NCBI GenBank assembly: GCA_002825465.1
Contig: PJER01000014.1
Span: forward strand, 1 to 61,685
Source: Candidatus Thorarchaeota archaeon MP8T_1
GTDB taxonomy: Archaea > Asgardarchaeota > Thorarchaeia > Thorarchaeales > Thorarchaeaceae
Length of the DNA: 61,685 bases
Direction: 5' to 3'
Below the pieces are notes generated by a model. The model worked only from the letters and a program-made list of their open reading frames with translations, ran no database searches and was not told where the DNA came from. Below are positions 7,715 through 16,684 of the stretch, piece after piece (position 1 is the first letter of the stretch; every line of letters starts with the position of its first letter). Both the position numbers and the translations under genes were made by a program.

Positions 7715-8011
7715 CTAGGAGTTCTCTGGTTGAAGAGTTACTTCTTCCACGATGCTTCTACCAGCCACTACCTGGTCAATTGAGTGAATAACAGCACCAG
7801 CCTGCTCTAACATCTCTTTTATAGAATCATAGTGCAGATTATCACCCTCAAGAGTGATTGTGATGCTCTCAGTGTTCTGGTCGACTTCTTTCAGTGAGAT
7901 ATTGAGTCCACTGACAGTATCAACACGGGTTAGCATTAACGCAAGGTCCGTCAAACGCGGACTGTGCGGTTTCAAAACATCTAATACAAGTCTACGTATG
8001 CCATGAGGCAA
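7715..8011 (-). CDS. DUF211 family protein
   Basis: The 98-residue protein matches the archaeal DUF211 family, small ferredoxin-like-fold proteins of unknown role that form rings in known structures. Recognisable parts are GIRRLVLDVLKPHSPRLTDL (about 4-23), the middle strand SITITLEGDNLHYDSIKEML and the end VIHSIDQVVAGRSIVEEV. Length is typical. It is transcribed alone, back to back with the 8263 gene. Confidence 0.85.
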   Translation of the reverse strand: MPHGIRRLVLDVLKPHSPRLTDLALMLTRVDTVSGLNISLKEVDQNTESITITLEGDNLHYDSIKEMLEQAGAVIHSIDQVVAGRSIVEEVTLQPENS

Positions 8012-8216
8012 TAATTACAATCCCCATATTTTGACCGTTAGGTCTTATTTTTCTCTACCAGATACCTTTGGAACTGGCTTGTTAAACCTTACTACGCAGG
8101 ATTCAATATGAAGAAAATTTGCAGAAACGTCGTCCAATCCTCAAGGCGCGATTTCGTAATGACAAGCTCCAATTCAACAAGGCTTATATCAAGTTGAATC
8201 AGAATGCTATATTGTA

Positions 8217-8233
8217 CTCGACTATGTTGAGTT
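8217..8233 (+). other. Small hairpin in a gene-free 251-base stretch
   Basis: The gap 8012-8262 holds divergent promoters and no gene. It contains a 7-bp hairpin with a three-base loop (ACTCGAC/GTTGAGT, one G-U) at 8217-8233, and a looser repeat ATTCAAC/GTTGAAT with a 14-base loop just upstream. Both would lie around the start of the 8263 transcript. Confidence 0.3.
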
Positions 8234-8262
8234 ACGCCGGGATAATTTAGGATGGACGCACC

Positions 8263-8583
8263 TTGAAACAGGAGAGACTAACCAAGCTAAACAAAGATAC
8301 AGCATCTATTCCCATGGATGTTCCGAGGGTTCGATCAATCGAGTATGACTCGGGAAGAACATTGGACATTGATATTGCAGATTTCAAGGGACATCCCTTA
8401 TGGTCCATTCTAATCGAAACTGCACGAAATAATCCGCTCTTTGTTAATCGAGCAGGTATTGCTCATAGCCAAATAATTCCAAAAAATCCACACATTACAC
8501 CAAAGGAACTTGCACAGGAGCTAGCAATTACGATTGGAGAGGCACTTGTTATTCTAGAGGGATATGAGCCACTTACGAAATAA
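8263..8583 (+). CDS. Hypothetical protein upstream of hypD
   Basis: The 106-residue protein has no family I can name. The N-terminal third is polar. The C-terminal half (HPLWSILIETARNNPLFVNR, then ITPKELAQELAITIGEALVI) reads like a small helix-turn-helix-type fold. The start is TTG, with GGATG upstream. It precedes hypD by 61 bases on the same strand, so joint transcription is possible, but it does not resemble HypA or HypC. Confidence 0.65.
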   Translation: MKQERLTKLNKDTASIPMDVPRVRSIEYDSGRTLDIDIADFKGHPLWSILIETARNNPLFVNRAGIAHSQIIPKNPHITPKELAQELAITIGEALVILEGYEPLTK

Positions 8584-8644
8584 ACCACTTCAAAGCTTCT
8601 CATTTTTATGTGAATCAGATGAGTCTTGAGTAGGTCATATACCT

Positions 8645-9724
8645 ATGAACGAAATAACTGGCTTTCGAGACCCAAGATATGCAGAAGCAGTCATTAAAGA
8701 AATTAGATCACTTGGGGCGGGGAAGCAACTGCGCATCATCCATGTTTGTGGAACTCATGAGGATACAATAAGTCATCACGGGATTAGGTCTCTGTTACCA
8801 GATAGTCTTAGTTTAGTAGCAGGACCAGGATGTCCGGTCTGTGTGTGTGCAGCGGAAGATGTTGACATGGCTATAGAACTCACTCGTCAGGGTCATATCA
8901 TAACAACTTTTGGTGACATGTTTCGCGTTCCTTCAACAGAATCATCCCTTGCAAAAGAAAAAGCGAAAGGAGCAGATGTTCGCATCGTCTACGGAGTCGG
9001 CGAGGCTGTTGAAATAGCAAGGAAAAACTCCGAGAAGGAAGTAGTGTTCATAGGGGCAGGATTTGAAACCACAGCCCCAACACTTGCCCTCGAACTACTT
9101 CAAACTCCACCATCAAATTTCTCAATACTTACCTCGCTCAAGGTGATTCCACCCGCCATGAACTTGCTGGTACAAATAGACGGATTTGATGTAGACGGGT
9201 TCATCACACCTGGTCATGTATCTGCAATAATTGGCACTATTGCATTCCAGACCTTTGCAGAAGAAACGAAGACACCTTGTGTAGCTGCAGGATTCGAACC
9301 GCTTGATGTTCTAGAATCTATTAGGATGATACTGGTTCAGATAGAGGAGGGACGGGCAGACTCAGAGAATGAATATACTCGTGTAGTTCGTCCAGAAGGA
9401 AATATTGCAGCTCAGAGAGTACTACAAAGAGCATTCGAGATTGGTGATGCACCATGGAGAGGTCTGGGAATTATACCAAAATCTGGTTACTTCATAAGAA
9501 ATGAATTCGCAGAATTTGATGCCAGGGTGAAGTTTGAATATCCTGTCATTGAATCAGTAGACCTTCTCCCAGGTTGCAGATGTCATGAGGTCATTCTAGG
9601 AATGGTGGATCCCTCCGATTGCAGTCTATTTGGAAAAAGATGTACTCCGACGGATCCTTATGGCCCTTGCATGGTTGGTCATGAGGGTACATGCAGAATA
9701 CGTCATGAGTATGGCGAAGAATGA
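8645..9724 (+). CDS. hypD: Hydrogenase maturation protein HypD
   Basis: HypD is the iron-sulfur scaffold that, with HypC, builds the Fe(CN)2CO group of [NiFe] hydrogenases. The 359-residue product has all family motifs: HVCGTHEDTISHHGIRSLLP near 34-53, GPGCPVCV near 61-68, FEPLDVLESI in the middle, and the C-terminal cluster cysteines in PGCRCHEVILGMV, DCSLFGKRC and GPCMVGHEGTCRI. Length is normal. HypC, HypE and HypF are not next to it, so the other hyp genes lie elsewhere. It implies a [NiFe] hydrogenase in this organism, matching the HdrA and MvhD proteins found here. Confidence 0.96.
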   Translation: MNEITGFRDPRYAEAVIKEIRSLGAGKQLRIIHVCGTHEDTISHHGIRSLLPDSLSLVAGPGCPVCVCAAEDVDMAIELTRQGHIITTFGDMFRVPSTESSLAKEKAKGADVRIVYGVGEAVEIARKNSEKEVVFIGAGFETTAPTLALELLQTPPSNFSILTSLKVIPPAMNLLVQIDGFDVDGFITPGHVSAIIGTIAFQTFAEETKTPCVAAGFEPLDVLESIRMILVQIEEGRADSENEYTRVVRPEGNIAAQRVLQRAFEIGDAPWRGLGIIPKSGYFIRNEFAEFDARVKFEYPVIESVDLLPGCRCHEVILGMVDPSDCSLFGKRCTPTDPYGPCMVGHEGTCRIRHEYGEE

Positions 9725-9902
9725 TTATCTAAAAAGAGGGGAGACCTGCACGCTCCCTGATGATAAGAAGGAGAGAATGGGTCCGTTCTCTAGAATGCGG
9801 GGGCATCTAACGACAATGGCTGAAATGTGCAGATTTCTCCCTTGTATAATAATAGTCCTAGAATAACAAAAGGACGCTTGTGTTCTAACGGACATTTAGC
9901 AA

Positions 9903-10529
9903 TCATGACCTTTGTTTCTTTTTCTTATGTTCTGAATTCTTGAGATCCTGTAAAGTATTAAAATTGACAAATGTGTCTAAATCTGGGTCAAACTGCTTTA
10001 GGGTTTCAGTAGAAACGTAAAGAATGTGGTGAAGCCTATCAAGCAGGTCCTGCATTCTTCTTAATCCACTCTCAATGACCTCAAGGCCATGTGAATATGC
10101 GTGTTCTGCATGATATACTGAATGGAGTGGCTCAATGTATCCAGATGGCCATGATGGAATCACTGCTCCATGACCGGTCTTCAGGTGAACGAGTAATTTG
10201 AGAAGCTCAGGTTCCGCTAACGGACTATCAACTGGAAGTAATAGTACATGTTTAGTCTCAGAGTACTCGAAGGCAGTGATTGCACCTGTCAATGCGCATT
10301 TTGGCTCCCCCTCAGGGTCTGTCACAATCATTGCCTTCTTGACATGAGGTTTGAGATTCCCTTCTTGTTTTTCATCTGAAGCGACAATCAGTATGTTTGA
10401 GCTAATTCGCGAGGCAATCCCTAACATGTGAGAGATGAGAGGTTTCCCCAAAAATTCCGCAAGTGCCTTATCTGATCCAAAGCGCTTTGAAGTACCACCA
10501 GCTAGGATAGCCACCGTTATGTCATTCAT
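9903..10529 (-). CDS. mobA: Molybdenum cofactor guanylyltransferase MobA-like
   Basis: MobA joins GMP to molybdopterin. The 208-residue protein starts with the nucleotidyltransferase signature VAILAGGTSKRFGSDKALAE (residues 6-25), including the GGxSxRxGxDK pattern, and has LLPVDSPLAEPELLKLLVHL in the middle, equivalent to the metal-binding Asp segment. It is preceded on the same strand by hdrA, 45 bases away, so the two may be transcribed together. The role fits the tungsten/molybdenum enzymes in the window. A related nucleotidyltransferase role cannot be excluded. Confidence 0.85.
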   Translation of the reverse strand: MNDITVAILAGGTSKRFGSDKALAEFLGKPLISHMLGIASRISSNILIVASDEKQEGNLKPHVKKAMIVTDPEGEPKCALTGAITAFEYSETKHVLLLPVDSPLAEPELLKLLVHLKTGHGAVIPSWPSGYIEPLHSVYHAEHAYSHGLEVIESGLRRMQDLLDRLHHILYVSTETLKQFDPDLDTFVNFNTLQDLKNSEHKKKKQRS

Positions 10530-10574
10530 GGTCTACACATACTCTATCAAGTTCATTTTGAGATAGTGTCTAAT

Positions 10575-12548
10575 CTATTGAGAATCTGCGCGAGTAGCTA
10601 GATACTCTGTTATCATTGCAGCAATCTGTCCATCCGTATAATGTTGAGAAGAGATAGCACCGCTAGCACAGGTTGACGTGCATGTACCACATCCCTTGCA
10701 GAGAGCTGGATTGACCTCAGCGTGTCCACCATCATTGAGTTTTATTGCGTTGTAGGGACATACCGAGATACACACTTCGCATCCTGCACACTTGTTTTCA
10801 TCAACCACTGAGAAGTAGGGTTCAACATTGATCTTTCCTTTGCCCATCAGAGCCATAGCACCTGCTGCTGCCGCTTTTGCTTGAGAGACCGTATCGGGGA
10901 TGTCCTTGGGCCCCTGTGCCATTCCAGCCACAAAGATACCGTCATTGAAAGAGTCAACGGGCCGTAATTTGGGATGTGCCTCTAGTAAGAATCCATCTGG
11001 AGAGAGGCTGAGATTCAGAGCGTGCGAGATCTCCTTTGTGGTTTCAGGAGCTACAACTCCAGTAGAGAGTACGACAAGGTCAACATCATCTAACTGGATA
11101 GGTTTGCCAAGTAGTGTGTCCTCGCCACGCACTGTTAAACTGTTCGTCTTTTTATCTTGAATGACCTCTCCAACACGACCACGTACAAATTTTACACCAG
11201 CTTCTGCAGTGCTCTCATAGAACTCCTCGTATCCTTTCCCGAAAGTTCTAAGGTCAATATAGAAGAGGTAGACATCAATGCCGTATTTATCACGGATCAT
11301 TCGAGCTTGTTTAATAGCAGTCATGCAACACACACGAGAGCAGTACCTGTTGGTGAGTTCATCTCGGCTACCAACACACTGAACATATACAATCTTCTTA
11401 GGCTTTTGAAGGTCAGAGGGTCGAACAACAGCACCTTGAGTGGGTCCTGCAGAACTTAGCATCCGTTCTACTTCGCCTATATTAACAACGTTAGGAAAGT
11501 CACCATACCCGTACTCTTGTTTCATTGTTGCATCAAAGAGCTCGAATCCTGTTGCCACGATAATTGTACCGACTTCAAGATCAATCATTCTTGCGTGGTC
11601 ATCATAGTTGATTGCACCTGCCTCGCACTTATCATTACACTTTCCACAACGAACTGCATCAACACCAAGACAATTCTCCATATCTAGAAGGTATGCAGAA
11701 GGAACTGCCTGTGCAAAAGGTATGTAGATTGCCTTTCGGTAGGATAGTTGTGCCTCAAAATCAGCAGGTACGTCCACCGGACAAATTTCACTACAATCAC
11801 CGCATGATGTACATGTTTCCAAGTCTACATATCTTGGTTCTTGCCGCACTTTGACCTTGAAATTCCCTACGAATCCATCAACGGATTCAACCTTTGAAAG
11901 AGTAAGGAGATCAATATTCGGATGCGCACCTACTTCGGCCATTCGAGGTGTCAGTATACAACTGCTACAATCCAATGTTGGGAATGTCTTATCCCAGCGG
12001 GCCATCTTTCCACCAATACTGGGTTCCTTTTCTACAAGATGAACTTTGAATCCCGCATTGGCTAAGTCAAGTGCAGCACTAATTCCTGCAATCCCAGCAC
12101 CAATGATGAGTGTAGATTTTTTTATGGAGACCTCGGGCTCATCTAGTGGCTCTAGTAAACGTGCTCTTGCAATAGCCATCCGAATTAGATCAATCGCTTT
12201 GTCTGTGGCTGCAACTGGGTCATCTGCATGAATCCACGAGTCATGTTCTCTGATATTTGCAATCTCAAGAAGGTAGGGGTTAAGACCTACTTCACGCATC
12301 GTCTGTCTGAACGTTGGCTCATGCATTCTTGGACTGCATGCTGCAATAACAACACGGTCAAGCCGACGATTCTTGACATAGTCTTTCAGAATCTGCTGAC
12401 CTGGTTTTGAACAGACATACTTGTAATCTTCGATGACCTCAACGTTAGGTAACTCACTAATGGCATCCATCACTCTCTCAATATCAACAACACCAGCTAT
12501 GTTACTTCCACAGTGGCAGATGAAAACACCAATCTTCTTTTCAGACAT
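10575..12548 (-). CDS. hdrA: Heterodisulfide reductase subunit A-like flavoprotein
   Basis: HdrA carries FAD and 4Fe-4S clusters and is the electron-bifurcating subunit of Hdr complexes. The protein (657 residues from this start) has an N-terminal CHCGSNIAG segment, CSPRMHEPTFRQTM near 90, the FAD dinucleotide fold LIIGAGIAGISAALDLANAG near 145-165, the cluster CTSCGDCSEICP near 245, NRYCSRVCCMTAIKQ near 400, and two C-terminal ferredoxin motifs (CAGCEVCISVCP and CKGCGTCTSTC). The site that is selenocysteine in some HdrA proteins is not TGA here. ATG 12548 is chosen over 12554 because GAGGA lies about eight bases upstream. No HdrB/HdrC lies next to it. Confidence 0.94.
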   Translation of the reverse strand: MSEKKIGVFICHCGSNIAGVVDIERVMDAISELPNVEVIEDYKYVCSKPGQQILKDYVKNRRLDRVVIAACSPRMHEPTFRQTMREVGLNPYLLEIANIREHDSWIHADDPVAATDKAIDLIRMAIARARLLEPLDEPEVSIKKSTLIIGAGIAGISAALDLANAGFKVHLVEKEPSIGGKMARWDKTFPTLDCSSCILTPRMAEVGAHPNIDLLTLSKVESVDGFVGNFKVKVRQEPRYVDLETCTSCGDCSEICPVDVPADFEAQLSYRKAIYIPFAQAVPSAYLLDMENCLGVDAVRCGKCNDKCEAGAINYDDHARMIDLEVGTIIVATGFELFDATMKQEYGYGDFPNVVNIGEVERMLSSAGPTQGAVVRPSDLQKPKKIVYVQCVGSRDELTNRYCSRVCCMTAIKQARMIRDKYGIDVYLFYIDLRTFGKGYEEFYESTAEAGVKFVRGRVGEVIQDKKTNSLTVRGEDTLLGKPIQLDDVDLVVLSTGVVAPETTKEISHALNLSLSPDGFLLEAHPKLRPVDSFNDGIFVAGMAQGPKDIPDTVSQAKAAAAGAMALMGKGKINVEPYFSVVDENKCAGCEVCISVCPYNAIKLNDGGHAEVNPALCKGCGTCTSTCASGAISSQHYTDGQIAAMITEYLATRADSQ

Positions 12549-12661
12549 TTTCATTCCTCAAGTTTATTGCAGCCAACATTTTGATGGTGAAGCAGAGTTG
12601 AGATGCTTACCATTGCTTACATTCCGCGTCAAGTTGGTGCAATAAAGTGTTTCGGGAGCTC

Positions 12662-12742
12662 TTGCTAATACGGATATATTCGATAGCAATCTATTGATAC
12701 GGTCTTCACAACCTACTCATAAAGTCATGTCTGAAACATGAC
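12662..12742. promoter_or_regulatory. Divergent promoter hdrA/GGGPS with two inverted repeats
   Basis: The 244-base gap between hdrA and the GGGPS gene holds two repeats. TTGCTA (12662-12667) pairs with TAGCAA (12684-12689) around an AT-rich GATATATT core that could be a TATA box. GTCATGT (12724-12730) pairs with ACATGAC (12736-12742) across five bases and lies just after a second TATA-like TCATAAAG. They look like operators, but the regulator is unknown. Confidence 0.4.
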
Positions 12743-12792
12743 CACAACCGTAAAAAGCGAGACCTGTGAAAATCACACCATCAGGAGACCAT

Positions 12793-13569
12793 ATGATGAC
12801 TGGAAAAGTATGGAAATACATCACTGAAAAACTTGCATCCGAAGGTGCATGTCACTTCTCATTACTTGATCCGGACCCGCTCTCGACTACCATAGAGAAT
12901 GTTGTTGAACAAGCAATTCTTGTCGAAGCTGCTGGAAGCGACGCGATCATGATTGGTGGAAGTACCATTTTTGGTGTTATTGACGAAGCTGTCGAGAAGA
13001 TTGGTGATGCAGTAGGTATTCCAACCATTCTATTTCCGGGAAACATCACTGGGGTCTCAGAACATGCAGATGCTATGTTTTTCATGTCGTTGTTGAATAG
13101 CAGAAATCCATACTGGATAATCGAAGCACAAGCATTAGCTGCTCCAAAAATCAAGATGACAGGCATAGAAGCAATTCCTATGGCGTATCTGTTAGTGTCG
13201 CCAGGAAAGACTGCTGCGTGGGTTGGAGATGCAAAAGTTTTCCTCCGTGATAAACCAAAACTCCCTGCCATGTATGCAATTGCAGCAGAACTCATGGGAA
13301 TGAAGCTCGTTTATCTTGAAGCTGGAAGTGGAGCCGAAGGTGGAGGAGTTCCACCTGAGATGATCAAGACTGTTTCACAGTTTATTGACATCCCCGTCAT
13401 TACTGGTGGTGGTTTCAATGATATGGAGTCAGTTGTTACTGCAGTAAAAGCAGGAGCTTCGATTGTTGTTCAAGGAACATACATCGAAAAGAATGTTCAG
13501 AAAGACAAGGGTGAAGGTCTCAAGAAGATTGTACAAGGTTTGAAAGAAGCTGGCGCCAAGAGAGTTTAA
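12793..13569 (+). CDS. Geranylgeranylglyceryl phosphate synthase
   Basis: GGGPS makes the first ether bond of archaeal membrane lipids from sn-glycerol-1-phosphate and geranylgeranyl diphosphate. The protein (258 residues) is a TIM barrel with CHFSLLDPDPLS near 19-30, DAIMIGGSTIFGVIDEAV near 49-66, ILFPGNITGVSEHADAMFFM near 78-97, LVYLEAGSGAEGGGVPPEM near 175-193 and ITGGGFNDMESV near 208-219, the phosphate-binding elements of the family. An upstream GTG at 12766 is in frame, but AGGAG sits properly before ATG 12793. Confidence 0.95.
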   Translation: MMTGKVWKYITEKLASEGACHFSLLDPDPLSTTIENVVEQAILVEAAGSDAIMIGGSTIFGVIDEAVEKIGDAVGIPTILFPGNITGVSEHADAMFFMSLLNSRNPYWIIEAQALAAPKIKMTGIEAIPMAYLLVSPGKTAAWVGDAKVFLRDKPKLPAMYAIAAELMGMKLVYLEAGSGAEGGGVPPEMIKTVSQFIDIPVITGGGFNDMESVVTAVKAGASIVVQGTYIEKNVQKDKGEGLKKIVQGLKEAGAKRV

Positions 13570-13618
13570 ATACTTGACATCCCCTTTGGTCCTTAACCCA
13601 TTGGGAGGTTTGTAGAAC

Positions 13619-14014
13619 TTGTCCTCAAAGACTGAAATGTTGAAAGAACTCCTTCTAGATTTGAGTAGAGCCTCTCAAGGTAATGTGCAAGCTAGCGCAA
13701 TCATCTCCAAATCTCAAGGGCTCACAATCCATTCTCACTATCCTGATGGTCCTGATGAGAGTATAATCCCTGATGAAGATGTAATTGCAGGTAGATCCAC
13801 ACAGATACAAGAAGCCACTCGAAAAGTGTTCAAGCAACTCAAGCGAGGCGCTTTAATTCGAATGCTTATCGAAGGAGAAACTGGCTATATCATCATCTGC
13901 GATGCAGGAGATGACGCAATTCTAGTTGTGCTTACAAACAAGCGGGCGAACATAGGATACATGTTCTTCTCAATGTCAAGAACAGCCAGGAGAATAGCAC
14001 AGGTCCTTTCGTAA
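13619..14014 (+). CDS. Roadblock/LC7 domain protein
   Basis: Roadblock proteins act as partners or regulators of small GTPases of the Rag, Arf and MglA type. The 131-residue protein follows the family layout: helix LKELLLDLSRASQGNVQASA, strand AIISKSQGLTIHSHYP, the long central helix TQIQEATRKVFKQLKRGALI, strand EGETGYIIICDAGDDAILVV and a final helix MSRTARRIAQVL. The start is TTG with GGGAGG upstream. It sits alone between GGGPS and MetAP; the small GTPase in this window is 37 kb away. Confidence 0.85.
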   Translation: MSSKTEMLKELLLDLSRASQGNVQASAIISKSQGLTIHSHYPDGPDESIIPDEDVIAGRSTQIQEATRKVFKQLKRGALIRMLIEGETGYIIICDAGDDAILVVLTNKRANIGYMFFSMSRTARRIAQVLS

Positions 14015-14078
14015 GTATAGCTTAATCGTCACTTTTATCAATCCACCAAATCAGATGTGAAAAGGCTGGTGAATCATC

Positions 14079-15011
14079 ATGGCAGAAGAGAAACCTAAAG
14101 AAACTGGAACTGATGAAGAAGAGATTGATGTCTGGGAGAAATGGCGTCGCGCTGGAGTGGTCGCCAAAGAAGCTCTTGCACTTGCTCGCCCAATGGTTGA
14201 ACCAGGTGTTAAAGTACTTGACATCATCAACACTGTTGAGGATTACATCAGAGCCAATTCTTCTGGAACCTCATTTCCATGCAATGTTTCACTGAACAAT
14301 GTCGCAGCTCATTATACATCACCACTTAATGATGAGACAGTAATTGAAGAAGGTGACCTTGTAACAGTGGACTGTGGATCACATGTGGACGGGTGCATTG
14401 CTGATACAGCATTCACCATAGCTTTGAACCCAGACCATCAGGACCTGGTAAAAGCTGCAGAGGCAGCCACTAAAGTTGCGATAAGAATGATGCGACCAGG
14501 AGCGAAACTGAACACCATTGGTGCCCTCATCGAAGATACAATCACAAGTGCTGGTTTTCAGCCCATAAAGCAACTTACAGGACACCAATTGAAAGAATAT
14601 GAGCTTCACGCGGAAAAGCAAGTGCCCTGTGTAGGGGGTAAATCAGAAGTTCTTGTAGAAGAAGGTGAAGTCTATGCAATTGAAACCTTCGCTAGTACTG
14701 GATCCGGAAATATCACAGACTTGCCAAATCCAACAATATACCAGCTCCTTCCTGTAAGAGTGCCTATTCGTTTCAAGGGTTCAAAGCAGTTCCTTGGAAT
14801 AGCAAGAAAGGAGTACAAGGAGTTTCCATTTGCAGAACGTTGGATGGCAGAACGGATGAAACATGCAACTCTCAAGATGGCAATTAAAGAACTGCGACAG
14901 AATGGTGCACTGTTTGCACACAACATCCTGACTGAAGAGAAGGGTGAGTTTGTCGCTCAACATGAGCATACGGTCATTGTTACAGAGAAAAGTCACGAAC
15001 AAACGACCTGA
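14079..15011 (+). CDS. map: Methionine aminopeptidase, type II
   Basis: Removes the initiator methionine from new proteins. The 310-residue enzyme has the M24 metal ligands: VTVDCGSHVDGCIADTAFTI holds the two aspartates, LTGHQLKEYELHAEKQVPCV the His, YAIETFASTG the first Glu, and the C-terminal VAQHEHTVIV the last segment. The roughly 60-residue insertion before the second Glu marks type II, as in archaea and eukaryotes. The N-terminus is a short acidic extension (EEKPKETGTDEEEID). ATG 14079 has GGTGA upstream. Confidence 0.95.
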   Translation: MAEEKPKETGTDEEEIDVWEKWRRAGVVAKEALALARPMVEPGVKVLDIINTVEDYIRANSSGTSFPCNVSLNNVAAHYTSPLNDETVIEEGDLVTVDCGSHVDGCIADTAFTIALNPDHQDLVKAAEAATKVAIRMMRPGAKLNTIGALIEDTITSAGFQPIKQLTGHQLKEYELHAEKQVPCVGGKSEVLVEEGEVYAIETFASTGSGNITDLPNPTIYQLLPVRVPIRFKGSKQFLGIARKEYKEFPFAERWMAERMKHATLKMAIKELRQNGALFAHNILTEEKGEFVAQHEHTVIVTEKSHEQTT

Positions 15012-15151
15012 ATCGGAAGCTCATAAGTATTAAAAGAGAATTTTCCCAAATTGTTCTTTGTGGGTCCCGGGAGACTGTCAACGGTACTTTGACTTGGCAG
15101 GAAATCATTGATTACTGGCGGTCATGACCGGCGCCAACCAATGGAGGAGAG

Positions 15152-16123
15152 ATGTTGGACAGAAGCCAAAGTACCGAAAGGAAGAAAGATGCGGGCGTCG
15201 ATTCATTAATTGAGCCCTCAAGGTGTCCTGAATGTCAATCTACTTCTGTAGTGGAAGATATTACACGAGGCGAAAGAGTATGTGGTGGTTGTGGCCTTGT
15301 CCTTTCAGACCATCGTATTGATACTGGTGCTGAATGGAGAGCTTTCAGTTCGGAAGAGAGTGATGCACGAAGCCGGGTGGGGGCGCCGTTAAGATACACA
15401 GTTCATGACAAAGGATTGTCAACAGTAATTGATTGGAGAGATCGAGATACTTCAGGAAGGAAACTTAGCCCTACGCGAAGGTCAGAAATCTACCGTCTAC
15501 GAAAATGGCAGATAAGAAGTCGCGTGCATTCGAGCATGGACAGAAATCTAGCCCAAGCAATGAGTGAACTGGAACGGCTGTCATCACAACTGGGAATTCC
15601 AACTCCAATTCGAGAACATGCAGCCTTGTTGTACAGGAAATCGATTATCAAGAAGCTTGTACGTGGTAGGTCGATAGAAGCAATGGTTGCAGCCACATTA
15701 TATGCTGCCTGTAGAGTCAGACAAAAACCAAGACCACTAGATGAGGTTGCAGATGCATCACGAGTTGATCGAAAGAAATTAGGACAGTGTTATAGACTGC
15801 TACTTCGAAGCCTTGCCATTAAGATACCACTATCAAATCCGGTGGATTACATCTCACGATTTGCTTCGGAGTTAGCTTTATCCAGTCCAGTTCAACTTCG
15901 AACTGTAGAGATACTCAAACAGAGTAGAACTATGGGGTTGACTATTGGAAGAGATCCTCTTGGTCTTGCTGCAGCTGCAATCTATGTAGCCTCAATCATG
16001 TTAGACGAACGAAGAACTCAGCGAGAGATTGCAGAGGTTGCAAGAGTCACTGAAGTAACTGTTCGTAATCGCTACAAGGAGATTGTCAAGAAACTCGGAA
16101 TTGATTCGATGAGTATGGGGTAA
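15152..16123 (+). CDS. tfb: Transcription initiation factor TFB (first copy)
   Basis: TFB bridges TBP-bound promoter DNA and RNA polymerase. The 323-residue protein has an N-terminal zinc ribbon (CPECQSTSVVEDITRGERVC then GGCG, about residues 25-47), the B-reader/linker with GAEWRAFSSEE near 58-68, and two cyclin repeats (MSELERLSSQLGIPTP..., RGRSIEAMVAATLYAACRVR and GLAAAAIYVASIMLDERRTQ). It ends with the recognition helix REIAEVARVTEVTVRNRYKE. It converges with aIF1. A second TFB lies at 32091-33047. Confidence 0.97.
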   Translation: MLDRSQSTERKKDAGVDSLIEPSRCPECQSTSVVEDITRGERVCGGCGLVLSDHRIDTGAEWRAFSSEESDARSRVGAPLRYTVHDKGLSTVIDWRDRDTSGRKLSPTRRSEIYRLRKWQIRSRVHSSMDRNLAQAMSELERLSSQLGIPTPIREHAALLYRKSIIKKLVRGRSIEAMVAATLYAACRVRQKPRPLDEVADASRVDRKKLGQCYRLLLRSLAIKIPLSNPVDYISRFASELALSSPVQLRTVEILKQSRTMGLTIGRDPLGLAAAAIYVASIMLDERRTQREIAEVARVTEVTVRNRYKEIVKKLGIDSMSMG

Positions 16124-16175
16124 TGAAATATTCTAGATCATACTAGTTTCATCTGATCTCCATTGCTTGACCAAT

Positions 16176-16202
16176 AAAAAAATGGAGATTCCCCGAGGGG
16201 AA
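16176..16202 (-). terminator. Hairpin and T-run after aIF1 gene
   Basis: The palindrome TTCCCCGAGGGGAA (16189-16202) lies nine bases past the aIF1 stop and, on the minus strand, is followed after six bases by seven T (16176-16182). It lies between two convergent genes, as expected for a terminator. Confidence 0.5.
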
Positions 16203-16210
16203 GTGATAGA

Positions 16211-16555
16211 CTAGCGTCTTCCAGTACTCTGATAAGACCAATCTATATTCACGATTTCCTCGGGATAACCAAGTTTTGCAAGCACCTCTCCAATGATACC
16301 TCTATGGTCACCCTGGAGTTCAATATGACCATGCTTTGCAGCACCACCACAAGCTAGCTTAGCCTTCAGCTTTGTTGCAAGATCACCAAGGTCAATATTC
16401 TTGTCAAAACCTTCAACAACGGTAGTGAGGCGGCCCCACTTCCGTCTTTCCACAGTCACAGAAATTCTTGCCTCTTCCTGTGCGATAGTCTCACAGACAC
16501 ACAGGTCTTTGGGCAAACCACAATTGGCGCAGATTCCGCCTTCGTCGTCACTCAC
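16211..16555 (-). CDS. Translation initiation factor aIF1 (SUI1 family)
   Basis: aIF1/eIF1 checks start-codon pairing on the small ribosomal subunit. The 114-residue protein has a short N-terminal zinc-like CANCGLPKDLCVCE (residues 9-22), then the SUI1 core: RKWGRLTTVVEGFDKNIDLG, KLKAKLACGGAAKHGHIELQ and GDHRGIIGEVLAKLGYPEE. The start is GTG. Convergent with TFB; divergent from the radical SAM gene. Confidence 0.94.
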   Translation of the reverse strand: MSDDEGGICANCGLPKDLCVCETIAQEEARISVTVERRKWGRLTTVVEGFDKNIDLGDLATKLKAKLACGGAAKHGHIELQGDHRGIIGEVLAKLGYPEEIVNIDWSYQSTGRR

Positions 16556-16684
16556 TAAGTTATGTACTCCTAAGTATTGGTTTTAGCTTAATGCTAGGAG
16601 AGTTGTATCTACAGTGCCTTAAAAGTTATAGGACGACGGATTAGACAAGAGTAAATAGTCCAAATCTACTTGTTTTTCGTGGTT

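Noticed and set aside
8101..8200. Short ATG frame of about 30 codons
   Set aside because: No ribosome binding site and no plausible protein features.
9630..9866. Extra frame overlapping the end of hypD
   Set aside because: It runs in a different frame over conserved hypD codons and has no ribosome binding site or recognisable sequence. The gap 9725-9902 appears to hold no gene.
16189..16202. CCCCGAGGGG hairpin as a SECIS element
   Set aside because: It lies between two convergent non-selenoprotein genes and has a T-run on the minus strand, so a terminator is the simpler reading.
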